A program made the translations under genes and the position numbers. From positions 10,054,501 through 10,118,500 of the forward strand of contig JBBMNZ010000030.1 of the NCBI GenBank assembly GCA_037954325.1: a DNA stretch of 64,000 nt, in the 5' to 3' direction. How positions within the stretch are numbered: the stretch's first letter is position 1; every line of letters begins with the position of its first letter. Shown here in pieces: positions 34,728 to 46,059 of this stretch. Origin of the DNA: Fistularia commersonii (lineage: Eukaryota; Chordata; Actinopteri; Syngnathiformes; Fistulariidae). The notes below the pieces were generated by a model. That model searched no databases. It was not told the origin of the DNA and saw only the letters and a list, made by a program, of their open reading frames with translations.

Positions 34728-35100
34728 GTGTTTTGGATCTCCGTCTAAACGTGAATGCTGTTTTTGGGGGCCGAAAGAACAAACAATATAGAAATGGAAA
34801 GATTCAAAAACGAGGAAAGCTCAACGCTTTGGTCATGCAGTCAACTGGCATGCACAGGTAACTCGACCATGACAACAATGACCAACTCCAGAAGACTTCC
34901 TTACACATCAATCCCCGTCTACATTCACTTAAATATTCATCTGCCTTGCAGTTCAGGGTCACTTCAAGCAACGATTCTACCTCACCGCCAGTCTGTATCA
35001 ATACTCGATTGCACGCCGTTGTTAATGTTTACACTCGCTGCAGTAGCCACCTTTTATATTGACAAGAAGTGTCTATCACATCACCAACTACCGGCTCTGT
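34728..35100 (+). repeat. Unclassified interspersed repeat, copy 2
   Basis: Related to 32221-32560 through 'gtgttttgg', 'ggaaagattcaaaaacg', 'cttgcagttcagggtcac' and 'ccgttgttaatgtttacact'. The 117-codon plus-strand frame across it has no known domain and is not preserved in copy 1. Confidence 0.55.
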
Positions 35101-36961
35101 ACAAGTAGTACGACATTTATGATGTTTACGATGGCTTTGTGTGCATGGAGATTACGTCCACAAGAGCAACTGAAAACAAAACCTTATCGTGTAAACAGGG
35201 CCTTAGCTTTGTCACCGACCGGGACTACTGTGTGGATTGAAGCAGCAGAGTCGGGGGAAATGTGAGTGGTAGGACATTCTTCCGAAAATTCTTCCATTCA
35301 TCCGAAATCAGGGGGGAAAACCTTCAGTTTTGATATCCCATACTTCTCTGTCGCGTTGTATCGCTTCAAACCTGGAGCATCACCTCAGCTCGGTCCATGC
35401 TAATATTGACAAGGAGTTGAAAAAAAACCTGAGATGGCCATGTTGGTGTCAGATCATGTGGCATGGAACTGTATTCATTGTAAAAAATAAAATAAAAGCA
35501 ATGACTTTGTCGCGACTACAGCTGAACTCAAGTCAGATCGGCAGAATAGGTTCATCCGTTTCAAACATTGTCAAACGTCCCTGCCCACGTACTACTCATG
35601 CTCGCTTTTTGTTGCCGTGGCTGTTAAACCATATTGTCAGTCGAGGATGCATTATATTTTATAAATTATTCAGTATTATATAATGCATTTCAGACAACAA
35701 CAAACATGGCAATTATTGAGGAGCTGGTGATAATACATGTTCTGAGAAAGGAGCAGCGCAGTAGACGGCGGCGATCTGTGCGGCCATGAAAGCATTCCGA
35801 TGCCATTCTTTCTTCTTCTTCTCTGCTCCTTTCACCGGTCGCACTTAAGCCGACTTCAGACAGTACCGTTTCGGAATTAGCTACGCATCTGCGAGTTCCA
35901 TACGAACAGACAGAATTTCACAGGAAGTGAACGCAGAGGACGGACAGAAGGCGCCTCCCATATTCCAAAATAACTTTCGACATAAATGAGGCTGTGGACA
36001 CTTACTGCAGCCGTGAAGGCACCAGTGTTTATTTGTTGTGCTGCTCTTTGAGATAGCTGACTTGACCACTTCTGGAATAGCTTTAGGGAAAAAAAAATAT
36101 ATTGTATGTTCCTGATATTGCACACTAGATTACTAATTTCCAGAATAATTTTGATGAAGCCCTTGCTTTTAATTTTGCTTTTTTATGTAAACTGGGGTCT
36201 CCACAAAGGATAAAAAGCGGATGCGTTTATTCTTCACTCGCTGTTTTACAATAGATTTCAAAGGAGGCCCGGCGTCACATCCCTCACCCATCACCCAGAT
36301 GGCCACCATCGGAGCACATTTCAAACACATCAAAATAAACCCTATCGCAACCTGATTTATTTCCCCCGACCACTAATTATCTTCTTTAAACGTCCATGCT
36401 AGCGTTGTTTTTTTTTTTTGACTCCGAAGAGACGCGTGTTATTACGGCGTGTATGCTGTGACATGACAAAACAAGGTGAAAAGGACAATCATTATGTTCA
36501 TCATGTTGTGGAGACTCGAGCTTGTAAACTCTGCCTCTCTTCCTCCCTCTGTCACTTCACGTCTTTCTCATTTTGAGTCCTCGAGCTACATAGTTCCCTC
36601 CTTGTTCCTCAACAACATCCTCAGACCTTCCCACACTGTCCCTGTTGGCCTTCTCTTTCTTTCTCCCCCTCCGTCACCGCAACAACTCTTACCCTTCGCT
36701 GACGGAGCTCTCCTCAAACTGCTTTTCATGTTCGGTTTATTTCTATCGATGACTTTGAGCTTTGCTTTCCCCCCCCTCGTTTCTCTCCCTACGCATTTTT
36801 GCTACCGCCTCCTTGTTTCCATTACACAAAGCTTACTCTATATTCGGAGCTGCAATCAGAAAAAAAAAAAAAGCATTTCCGGGGTCAACCGTTTCTGACG
36901 TGACTCCGCATACCAACGAGGGCATCGGATAAAAGGGGAAAAAATGTTCCTAAAAAGTAAA
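35101..36961. other. Single-copy stretch, no gene seen
   Basis: The frames 35330-35683 and 36476-36898 are the longest and neither shows a domain; the second runs through pyrimidine-rich DNA (36540-36850). 36200-36400 is unique. T run at 36408-36419. Confidence 0.55.
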
Positions 36962-37053
36962 AGAGGATGTGAAATGAGTTGCCGTCAGAGAAGAGGACGC
37001 AGAGAACAGGGTTAGATGGAGGAAGATGGCGGGAGTAGCCGAAAGGAAGAAGT
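36962..37053 (+). mobile_element. RTE LINE 3' terminus
   Basis: 'gaggacgcagagaacagggt', 'tagatggaggaagatggcgg' and 'agccgaaaggaagaag' match the last codons and terminus of the RTE copy at about 21860-21945. Only about 90 bp remain, as expected for a strongly 5'-truncated insert. Confidence 0.75.
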
Positions 37054-37095
37054 AGGTATCACGCACCTCCATACCAGGGTATAGCCTGGTAAACA

Positions 37096-37671
37096 CCGTA
37101 ATTTTTGGATTATTGTGCACGCCTGAATATAAGCCACACCCAGTGAATTTGAAAAAAAAAAAAAAATTGTAAATATATAGGCCGCACTTTTACATTCATA
37201 ACATGAGCTGGTAACACAGAAAGAATTTTTTAACTTAATTAATTATGTACCATAAATGTTTTTTTTTTGTTTTTTTTGTTTTTTTTCCTCCTCGAATGGT
37301 GTTTGTAACATGTCTCATTAAAAAAAAAAAAAAATACAGGCACCTACTATGAAATAGTCACTGCTTGCTATCTCCATCTTTATCCTGCCCACAAAAACCT
37401 AAAGTTGTTTTCTTTAGTGTCAGAAACAGCCTCAGAATTCCTCCGTCACACACCGTCTTTTGTTGTCACTGTCAATGACACTTATGTAAACCACACACAT
37501 TTGTTCTGCACCTTCGATGTGTCACTTCATTGGTTCGATGCGACGAAGCTAAATATTTTGGCAGCACGAAATTCGTTTGCTCGTAAAAATCCATAAGTTA
37601 GCCGCATCCTTGTTTAAGCCCCAGTGTTCAAAGTGTGTGCAAAAAGTAAGGGTTAATAGTTCGGATTACAG
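37096..37671 (-). mobile_element. TA-flanked DNA element, copy 3 (about 576 bp)
   Basis: Starts CCGTAATTTTTGGATTATTG and ends 'tcggattacag' before TA (37672-37673). The left flank reads CA where TA is expected. Its left end is the complement of the right end of copies 1 and 2, so it is in the opposite orientation. The terminal regions have the 'ataagccacacccagtgaat' and 'ccgcatccttgtttaagccc' segments of this family. The interior lacks the acidic coding tail. Confidence 0.75.
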
Positions 37672-37673
37672 TA

Positions 37674-39920
37674 TACCTTTTTGCCATTATTAATGATAAT
37701 AATATGCTAATAATTTCCATTTGTATTCTTATAATACTCAGTTTGGCCTTGATATGTTTGCTGACACATACGGCTATGTAATTCCCACTGATTGAAAACA
37801 GACCATAGCACGGGTGAGGTGTTGATGACAGGAGGGAAGTCGGCTTACGGTGAGTCGGTTGAGGTTTGTACAAATGATTTTAGAGTAAGATAGGTTGAAA
37901 TGTTTGCTTATCTGTGTTATCTGTAAATTCCTCGGCACCTCAGGGCAGTTCTCACACATATCTCAACTCAGTGCAATGTAACGAACAGCTACTTTCACAG
38001 ATTTAACACTTTTTAGATGCAAACTTCGAGGCAGGCGATCAGAATCAGCTACTTGCATTTGTGTGACAATGACAGATAAATATGTAGTTTGAGTATATGC
38101 ACGTGTGACTGAGAGGAAGGGTGAGGTTAAAGGGAATACAGATAAAGAAGTTCCTCGTGTCAACAGTCCAGAGTGTCAGGAAGAAGTGAGGAAATGTGTG
38201 CCGGTAGCTTGGAGCGGGTGGAGTGGCATAGCTGGAGGGAGCAGAGATGAAGATGCTGAGGTTCTCTTTGGGAATGAGGAGCATTTTGCAGAGGAGGAGG
38301 TTCAATGGGAGCAGATATGTTGCATGGAAAATATGTTTATATTTATTTGAAGACCGGATTCCAGAAATCAAGGATTCCAGGGCTTTTACTGCCATTCTAC
38401 TCTGTGAGAGAGGAGCAAAATGAATTTCATGAGGCCCAGCAGGCAGCAAGATATGTGTTAGATTTGCACAGCTGATGGATAATAAAACAAAATAAATAAA
38501 AACATAAAATAAAATGCAGAATAAGAATGCAAAAAAGAAAACCCTCTACAAACACTATATAGGAAATTATACAAAATGAGCATAGCTGATAAAAATGCTT
38601 TATATATTCAAGTGAAGAATATCAGATGAAGTACAAAGTTGGGATTTTGCAAAGTTTGGTTTGTGCAAAATTGCATGACGGTAAAAATAGTCAGTTGTTC
38701 TTTAAAGATAGATAGATGCAACCTTAGTGCGCGCACCCTGATTTCCAAGTGTTGTGTTTTTTCGTGATTGCAGCATTTGCATATCTTTCCACTTTGGAGC
38801 TTGTATCTGTATTGCACTATTTTCAGGTGCCAAAAATGTTGTTCTGGTGGAAATCGAGAGCCGAAATGCAAACCAAAGTTCTGCAATTTCACCGAAGCCA
38901 CGGTCACGTAAACTGGGGCCTGAAATGGCAGCGCTTTGGTGAGTCACATTGTTAGAAAATGTATTTCAGTGGACAATTCTGCAAGGGATGAAGCCACGCA
39001 ATTTGAGAATCCGTCCGTTTTTGTTTTTTTTTTATATCGAGAACAGTTTGTTCGGTACTTCTCCGTTATCAGCCCCGGATTTTATTGGCAGCTACCTGAC
39101 GGAGAGCATTTTTCTTTTTTTTTTTTTTCCCCCTAGCATCAGTATAATCCTGCATCCTTCTGCTAAGAAAATTCAAAAAACATAATGCCATTCAGTCTTT
39201 GAGGTGTCTCTACTACTGAGGTTATAACTGAAATGATAGTCTATCAAAAGCACTGGTAGTTTTGACAGCCCTTGCTACATTTTACCATATATATAGAAAT
39301 ATAAAATGGAAATCCCCCCCCCAAAAAAGGAAAATATGGCAGCACAGTAATTAAACCAGAATGCCAGTTTTCTCTGTCAGACCTTGTGAGGATGATTCAC
39401 ACTGCTTGTACTTCAGAGCAAATATCTTTTTCAGCTTCGTGTCAACTGCGCAAAGACTTCTAAGCGAGGTGTTAAAAAAAGCCAAAATTGGGCCCTGCTT
39501 GTTTTCCCGCCGACGGCCCTTAAATTCACGCCCGGTTTGAAAGCCGACGGAGAACGTGGATTTGAATGGATGGATAGGATTTCGGTTTTTAGTCAGAGTC
39601 TACATCACCACGAGACCGCCGCACCGCCCCCAAGGCAAGACGTGCGTTTTGGAATAAGAAGTGAATTATAAGCTGTATTAAAACGTCCGCCCGCCATTTT
39701 AACAATACCGAGACACTACTGACTCACCGAGTTAGGATTCAGACTAAGATTTATTTTTAACACACACCAGTTAACTGTGGAGATTTCTTGCCTTTCTTTG
39801 GAGATGAGTGTTTGGCAAGTTGGAGGATCTGAAGCTGAATACAGTCTCATCGATGTTCTATTCGTCTTTGTCATCTGGGTGCCAGAAGACATGATTTTAC
39901 GGGGAACACCGATTTTTTTT
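37674..39920. other. Single-copy stretch, no gene seen
   Basis: Frames at 38045-38449 and 38608-38955 overlap on both strands and have no domain. T-rich at 39113-39131. 39440-39720 is comparatively GC-rich and unique. No repeats recognised. Confidence 0.55.
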
Positions 39921-40365
39921 CATCCATTCATTCATTCATCAATTCATTAATTCTTTAGTTATTTATAAACTATCATAAAAATACCGATTCTCCTGCGCTC
40001 AAGGTTGCAGGGGTGCTGTGGGGGCGCTGAAGCTTATCCAAGCTGTCAAAGGGTGAGAGTTAACCCTGCAGCAGTTGGCGGTACATCACACGGCCATTTA
40101 TAAAGACATACAAACGTTCACTTCCTCATTCACAGATCACATGGATACGCTATGATTCACCCTCTCACTCATGTTACCCATAAAAATATACAACCATCTC
40201 TCATTCACATCGAGACGGACGAGCATTCATTGTCATCAGCACGTAGATGTAAAATGATTCACCCTCTCATTCATGTGCCACGTAAACATGCAAACATTCA
40301 GTCTAATTCACACGTCATATTGAGAATGAACCATTCATTCCCTCATTTATACATCATAGAAAGAT
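39921..40365 (-). repeat. SINE-A copy, tail plus amplified internal units
   Basis: After a GAAT-type tail and the 3' segment ('gaagcttatccaagctgtca'), at least five copies of the internal unit follow ('attcaccctctcattcatgt', 'accattcattccctcattta'). This is the largest internal expansion in the window. Interrupted at 40366 by a LINE tail. Confidence 0.8.
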
Positions 40366-40597
40366 ATGAGATGAGAACAACTTTATTTGTCCCGAAGGAA
40401 ATTGTTGTGCCAGAGTTTCAAGCAAAAACATAACAATAATAGCTAATAGTAGTAAGGAGGGAGAATAAGAAATACAATAAAAAATTTAAATTGTCAAGGT
40501 TAAGGCTATCAAGCGTTTTAAGGTCTTAAGTAGAAAGATTTGAATATTTGAATATATGCAATGATTTACACGCTCCTTAACAACGCTCCTTAATATA
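40366..40597 (-). mobile_element. LINE 3' end inside SINE-A
   Basis: On the minus strand it ends 'cacaacaatttccttcggga' and 'aataaagttgttctcatctc', a 3' terminus with a (TTATC/CTCAT)-type tail. The same tail, shorter at its 5' side, is at 46060-46167, also within SINE-A and in the same orientation relative to it. Confidence 0.75.
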
Positions 40598-40850
40598 GAG
40601 AAATATAACCATTCGCTCCCCCCATTTACACATCATGCAGGGACAAACAACCCTTCACCTTCTCATTCACATGTCTGGGCAATTTAAGGTCCAATTACGG
40701 GTCTCTGCATGCTTTTGGGTCGTGAGAGAAAAACGAAAAACCCTGAGGAAACCAACGCAGAAAAAGAAAATATGGAGATTCCACCCAAAAAGGTCTCCTT
40801 TTTGGGAATTTTACCTTCTTGAAAACCACTGTGCCAAAGTCAGATATCTT
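40598..40850 (-). repeat. SINE-A copy, internal unit and head after the LINE tail
   Basis: 'accattcgctccccccattt', 'caacccttcaccttctcatt', 'cctgaggaaaccaacgcaga' and 'gaaaaccactgtgccaaagt'. The head is degenerate. Confidence 0.7.
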
Positions 40851-40860
40851 ATTTGTTGAA

Positions 40861-41310
40861 AATCCCAAGTTGCTCCGTCGTACACTAGAGCGTCAGGCAA
40901 TTGCAAAAGACAGGCGCAGGAGTAGTTCACTTCTTTGCGTTAATCTGTCTTTTTAATTAAGATGTTTTTTCCCCCCCCACACACACACACACAGCTCGAT
41001 CACAACTCTAATTCAATCTGACGATGACGGGAAAGTAGGGATGCTGCGCAGACGATGACAGATTTGAGAGCGGAACATCGATTCTGACACGGGTGTCAAA
41101 GAAAAAAGAAGGCAGAAACGTGAAATGCTTTGAAGAACCTGTGAAATGTGACTGTCTCATTTGTTTACCAATTCGCACAAATGTCTCTCACCGCAGCAGG
41201 TATTGGCATTTTGATGTTTCACGCCGAACAAAGAGTGCTATGATTGGCACTCTGATCATTCTGTGACTGGAAAATTGACAAAATAGTTTTAATGACAGTG
41301 AAGATGTATC
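40861..41310. other. Single-copy stretch, no gene seen
   Basis: C run and (CA)n at 40971-40995. 41000-41290 is unique. Confidence 0.6.
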
Positions 41311-41370
41311 TATTTATTTTTCTATCTGTATATATTTATCTATTTATTTTTCTATCTGTATATATTTATC
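41311..41370 (+). repeat. Perfect 30-bp tandem duplication
   Basis: 41311-41340 and 41341-41370 are identical ('tatttatttttctatctgta' plus 10 bases). AT-rich DNA with TTTA motifs continues to about 41620. Confidence 0.95.
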
Positions 41371-42178
41371 TATTGATTTATTCATCTTCATTTATGATTA
41401 ATAATCTTTATTCATTAATTATTTATTGATTGATTGATTTATCTATTTATTTATTGTTATGTGTTTGTTTGTTTACTTATTCGTTAATTGAATAATAACA
41501 ATATATGTGCTTATGGATCTATTTTTCTTTTTTATATATATTCTAATTTATTTCTTAATTCATTCCTTTATATATTAATTTATTACTTTTAATCCTTAAA
41601 AATAAACAAATATCCTACAAATACAGTGCAAATACAATGCAAATATAATAACTGTCTTCTCACTTCCTGTGTCAAACAGCATTTACACAAAAATAAACAC
41701 CGACCCTCAGCTCATTAAACACTTGGTGTCACTATCACAGCTGAAATCACATGACAAGGCAACAGGCAGCGGTGACTATACAGCCACAAAGTGCACATGC
41801 ATGTTTGTGTGTATAGGTGTGTGTGCGTGTACGTGTGTGTGAGCCTTAACCTTTCGCCACAGCTCCCTGTGACACTCTAAATACAGATTCCACATCAGTG
41901 ACAGCAGGTCCCCAAAGAAAGCAAGGAGCACTTTGTGTTGCAAAAAACAGATAGGGTGTGTGTGTGTGTTCGCGTGTGTGTGTGTGTGTGTGTCTACCAA
42001 ACAAAGACCTCTTTTCCAGCTCAGGCATCTTGTTCTGGTTGCTAATTAGCGACTTGTCAACCATCACCATGGTGTGTGCTCCGCCGTCAACGCGAAGGCA
42101 AAACCAAGTGGGGGGGGTTACTGGATCGGACCCACATTTCACAGGTTTTCACCTCTGTGCAGTGCATATGCATGTGCA

Positions 42179-42217
<39 letters not shown>

Positions 42218-42461
42218 TAGACCCATGACATTTGAAAATGCGGTTTGGAAAAGGACACATTTTCTATGAGGTACATATTCTGCTCACATTGGCCGACCCT
42301 ACCAGTTTTGTATTCATTTTCTTTTTTTATTAGTTATTTTTCACGAAAGTAGATAATATGTGCTAATTATTTCTAAGACATTCACAAATCAGCGGGAATG
42401 AGGAGACATAAACCCCAACTCACCGAAAAACTCTCATAGGTATAACTTTTAATCACTCTCG
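41371..42461. other. AT-rich DNA then microsatellites, no gene seen
   Basis: (GT)n-like at 41811-41841 and 41956-41993, (CA)n at 42179-42215. Between them 42000-42160 is unique. Frames here are microsatellite translations. Confidence 0.6.
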
Positions 42462-42990
42462 CACTGCCATGTCTTACACTTTCATTTCATTTCTCATATG
42501 GCCTCTCTCTCTCTTTCTATCATTCCATCATGTCTCACACTCTCATTTTATCTCTTTTATGGCCTCTCCATGTCACCCTGTCTCCCTCCCTCTCTTATTT
42601 CCATATCTAACACTCAGTTCATCCCTCAAGTAGCCTCACTCTCTTTCATTCTGTCATGTCTCACACCCATTTCATCTCCCATGTGGTTTCTTTCCCTCCC
42701 TCCACGCCACGTCTCTCACTCTTATTTCATCTGTCAGGTGACCTCTCTCATTTTCCTCTCTTTCATTCTGTTATCTCTCACACTCATTTCATCTTTCATG
42801 CACCCCCCCCCCCTCCATTCCACGTTCTGCCTCACACACACTTCATTTCTCATGTGGCCACTCTCTCTCTCTCTCTCTTCTAATGCCTTGTCTCACACTA
42901 TCATTTCATCTCGCGTTTGGCCTCTCTCTCCCTCCGTTGTCATGTCTCACACTCCTTTCATCTCTCGAGTGGCCTCGCTCTCTTTCTCTC
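42462..42990 (+). repeat. Diverged minisatellite, about nine units of 50-70 bp
   Basis: Each unit follows the scheme 'catgtctcacactc' + 'atttcatctctcatgtggcc' + (CT)n + 'ttcattctgt'. Units begin near 42468, 42529, 42604, 42656, 42707, 42770, 42821, 42887 and 42941. The 182-codon frame across it ('SHTHFISHV' and variants) is a by-product. It ends in a (CA)n run. Confidence 0.9.
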
Positions 42991-43033
42991 AAACACACAC
43001 ACACACACATACACACACACACACACACACACG
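42991..43033 (+). repeat. (CA)n microsatellite
   Basis: Interrupted once by TA. Directly follows the minisatellite. Confidence 0.95.
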
Positions 43034-43542
43034 TTTTGTTAAATGAGGTGTAGTCTAGTCACCGGGCCTAATAAAACGCTCACAGTGTGTTATTCCCTTT
43101 CAGTCTCGGGCCTGCCGGGACCCCTCACTCTAAACACCGTGCCTGTCAGTCGACAACGGGGGGCAAATCAGCCCATCAGACACGGCGCACGTACTGATGT
43201 GTTTTCGCCGCAGCCGCTTGTGCTCCATTGCATTCAAAACAAAGATATTCCCAGCTGGCGTTAACAGAAATTATAACACTACGCTGCAAAAACACCCGGG
43301 TGACACCATCATCTGCATCTCCTTTCGACATAATCAGAATAAGTTATATCGCCGCATGCTGCATCACAGAGTTTTGATAAACTCGAAAAGTGTGCACAAC
43401 TCCTTCACGTTGCCAAGGTAACAACGATGCAATGGTAATCAGGTAATGCTGTCGGAGGAGACGGCGCGTCATCTACTGCTCTCCTTCAATCTGGCCAAAT
43501 AGCCGACTGGCAAAAACTGTGAGCATTAGCATTAGTGAACAA
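43034..43542. other. Single-copy stretch, no gene seen
   Basis: Comparatively GC-rich and free of recognised repeats; contains a palindromic X-box at 43409. No exon can be supported. Confidence 0.55.
43409..43422. promoter_or_regulatory. RFX X-box palindrome
   Basis: GTTGCC-AA-GGTAAC, two perfect half sites with a two-base spacer. This is the best of the three X-box-like sites in single-copy DNA here. Confidence 0.45.
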
Positions 43543-43546
43543 TTAA

Positions 43547-43798
43547 CCCTTGTGTTGTCTAGCGGGTCAAAAGTGACCCACTGCCATGTTTAGCTGTAGA
43601 AAAAAACACCTATTTTTTTTCCAACTTGAAGTTTTATGACTTTTCCTAAAGAGACTCCATAATTAGAAAAAGTGATACTTCTTTTTTGTTTATGTTTCCA
43701 TGTGGGCTGTACACCACTAGGGTACAAAGATTGTCTTATGGGTCATTTTTGACCCGTAGGACGAGGGGAGTAAACACAATGTTAAGATCGCACATGGG
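43547..43798. mobile_element. piggyBac-like MITE (252 bp)
   Basis: Bounded by TTAA at 43543-43546 and 43799-43802. The left end is CCCTTGTGTTGTC and the right end, on the other strand, CCCATGTGCGATC. Sub-terminal segments 'gggtcaaaagtgaccc' and 'gggtcatttttgaccc' are also symmetric. TTAA target duplication with CCC-type ends is characteristic of the piggyBac superfamily. No open frame. Confidence 0.85.
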
Positions 43799-43802
43799 TT
43801 AA

Positions 43803-44774
43803 TTTCTTATTATAATTTCAATTAACTTCTTGCAAAAAAAGCTACTTTAAATGCGCACAAGATCCACGACTTGTCTCCTGTTTGGGAAATGCCCATTACG
43901 AAGGTCGTGAAATGACCACCTATCATTGTGAACCCAGCGATATTGCAAAAGGTTAAGACGGGAAGTAATGAAAGTATAGCGTCCGCGCCGGTTTTAAAAG
44001 TTTTTGTCTTAATCCTAAATTTAAGGACTTATTTTTAACCTGTCATGAACTTTGATCAGAAGCATTTCTGAACTGGACAAGTCTTTAGTTCTGGTGCAGC
44101 ACATCACATACTTTTTTTTTTAAGCTATAATTTCTTTTTTTTCCAGCTGTACTGTTGAAATGAAGGTGAGTCTCCACAATGCCGTCTGTTTGAAAACTAC
44201 TGAAACAGAACAAAATATTTAAATTGAAACTCACAGTGTGACTCACCCACAGTCACAGTAACCTGTGAATAAGCAGGTTTCCATGTCATAAAGCCAACCT
44301 TGAAAGTGGCTGATGACTCTTTTCTTTAATGAAATTCTTCACAGACATTGAGCAGCGGAGCCATATTATTGATTTAAACAACCAATTGGTCAATTTAAGT
44401 GGTGCTTTTTGCCCCAAGATGCTTTGAAGAAGCTTCGCCGTAACATCAGCCAATCACATGCACATAAAGTCATGGTTTTTGCTATCAACTTGCCATCACA
44501 TTAATTCATGACCGGCTTTTCACATACATCTAAACAGTTCGACAGCATTGTGCTATTTATTTCCATTTTTTTTTTTTTTTAATTGACTTCCCACATGGTT
44601 TCGTAAACTTATGAATTACAGTCACAGTTTTCAAGATAATTAACAAAAGTGCATGAGCCCAACACCAGGATTTTTTTTTTTTCCTTTTTAAATGTTAAGT
44701 GTACATTTTATTCAACATGAAATAAAACAAATGTTGGCATAATTCCTGGGGCCACCAAAACAGATTTAATTGGC
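43803..44774. other. Single-copy stretch, no gene proven
   Basis: T runs at 44112-44120, 44567-44580 and 44671-44682. 44147-44165 has perfect-looking acceptor and donor borders (see findings). Nothing else recognised. Confidence 0.5.
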
Positions 44775-44885
44775 TATTACTGGGATAGTTGGGGCTCAGT
44801 TGGTAGTGCAGGATTACACCAAATGGAAAGTTGGCAGTTCTGGATGCACTACATAGGGAAAGCACTGTATAAGATGATAATTTAC
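44775..44885 (+). repeat. SINE-B copy, short
   Basis: 'ggggctcagttggtagtgca' is an A-box-like tRNA segment and 'ttggcagttctggatgcac' a degenerate B box. 'aaagcactgtataagatgat' is the 3' part seen in fish tRNA-derived SINEs. The middle is deleted. Confidence 0.7.
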
Positions 44886-45616
44886 AATATATTTTCAATA
44901 TTTTTCAATATTTTTCTGGTCCGAACAATTGAGAAGTGACTGAAATTATTTTTCAGAATCAAAGTACACCATGTTGTTGGTGACCAAGATATCAACGAAA
45001 GGTAGTCGTGCAGCAGTTTTCCCTGTCAGAATCCATCCGCTCAAAGGTTTTAAATGTTGTTTATCTTTTTTGTGTGGTTTTTTTTGATGTGCAGGTGGGC
45101 CAAGAGAAAGGTTTTCTAAAAACATGATCAACGTCTGCGTTTGTCTGCAGTGGGTGCAATAAGTTCACATGCTTAGCATAGCCTCACAGAGACAGCTTTT
45201 AGTTCTTTAAGTGCGTGAACAAAAATGTCTTGCACGCACCGCTGTTTTTACAGAATCCTTTTTTTTTTTTTTGGCTTCCTCCCTGAAAAAAAACTGCAGT
45301 TCCAAGAATAATTTCTGCAGACAGAGCAGAGGTCACATCATTACCTAAAGTTGCTGACCTTCATTGAACAACCTAATGTGCGCTGAAAAGAAAAATAAAG
45401 AGGCATACAATTAATTTTTTGAAGGGGTCAGGCTTTATCGGCACGGACATAAGATTGGTCGCCTCTGAGATCTGAGATTCATTTACACAAAAGTGAGTGT
45501 GTAAGGAAACAGTGATGGCATTAAAAATCTGCCTGGGCTGTCATGATATTCGGAGCTATATCCAGAAATATAATTTAGCATATGAACCTGTAGGAAAAAA
45601 ATATACTACTATCCTG
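44886..45616. other. Single-copy stretch, no gene seen
   Basis: T run at 45260-45271. No recognised repeat or exon. Confidence 0.6.
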
Positions 45617-45838
45617 CATATGCATGAGATTCCTCCATGTTCTCCCATTTCCTCCCACAATCCAAAAACATGCAGCAGGTTAATTGGAAAAATTGGGAAA
45701 CTAGCCCAGATATGTGGATGAGAGAGTGAATGGTTGGCCCTGTACCCTGTCTCTGCAGCTGGGATAGGCTCCAGCATCCCCCTGGATGGATGGATGGATG
45801 GATGGATGGATGGATGGATGGATGGATGGATGGATGGA
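45617..45838 (+). repeat. SINE-A copy with long GGAT tail
   Basis: 'cctcccacaatccaaaaaca', 'gatgagagagtgaatggttg', 'gctgggataggctccagcat' and then about 13 GGAT units (45784-45838). The head is degenerate. A second copy follows within about 12 bp in the same orientation. Confidence 0.85.
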
Positions 45839-45849
45839 ATTTTCTTAAT

Positions 45850-46059
45850 TCAGGGTCCAGCAACTAGCACGTCCTCCTAACAGCGAGAACGTTACTGGTT
45901 TGATTCCGACACGGTGCCGTCCTGTGTGCAGTCACCATCTTCACATGTCTGCAGTGGTTTCGTCCAGGCTCTCCACTTCCCACAGTCCAAAAACAAACTG
46001 TTGGTTTATTGGAAACACTAAAATGGCATGTGATTGAGAGGATGAATGGTTGTATTTCT
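45850..46059 (+). repeat. SINE-A copy, head to internal unit
   Basis: 'actagcacgtcctcctaaca' and 'ctggtttgattccgacacgg' give the tRNA-like head with a B-box-like GGTTTGATTCC. 'cccacagtccaaaaacaaac' and 'gaggatgaatggttgtattt' follow. Interrupted at 46060. Confidence 0.85.

Noticed and set aside
42498..43046. 182-codon plus-strand frame
   Set aside because: It is the translation of the minisatellite and the adjoining (CA)n run.
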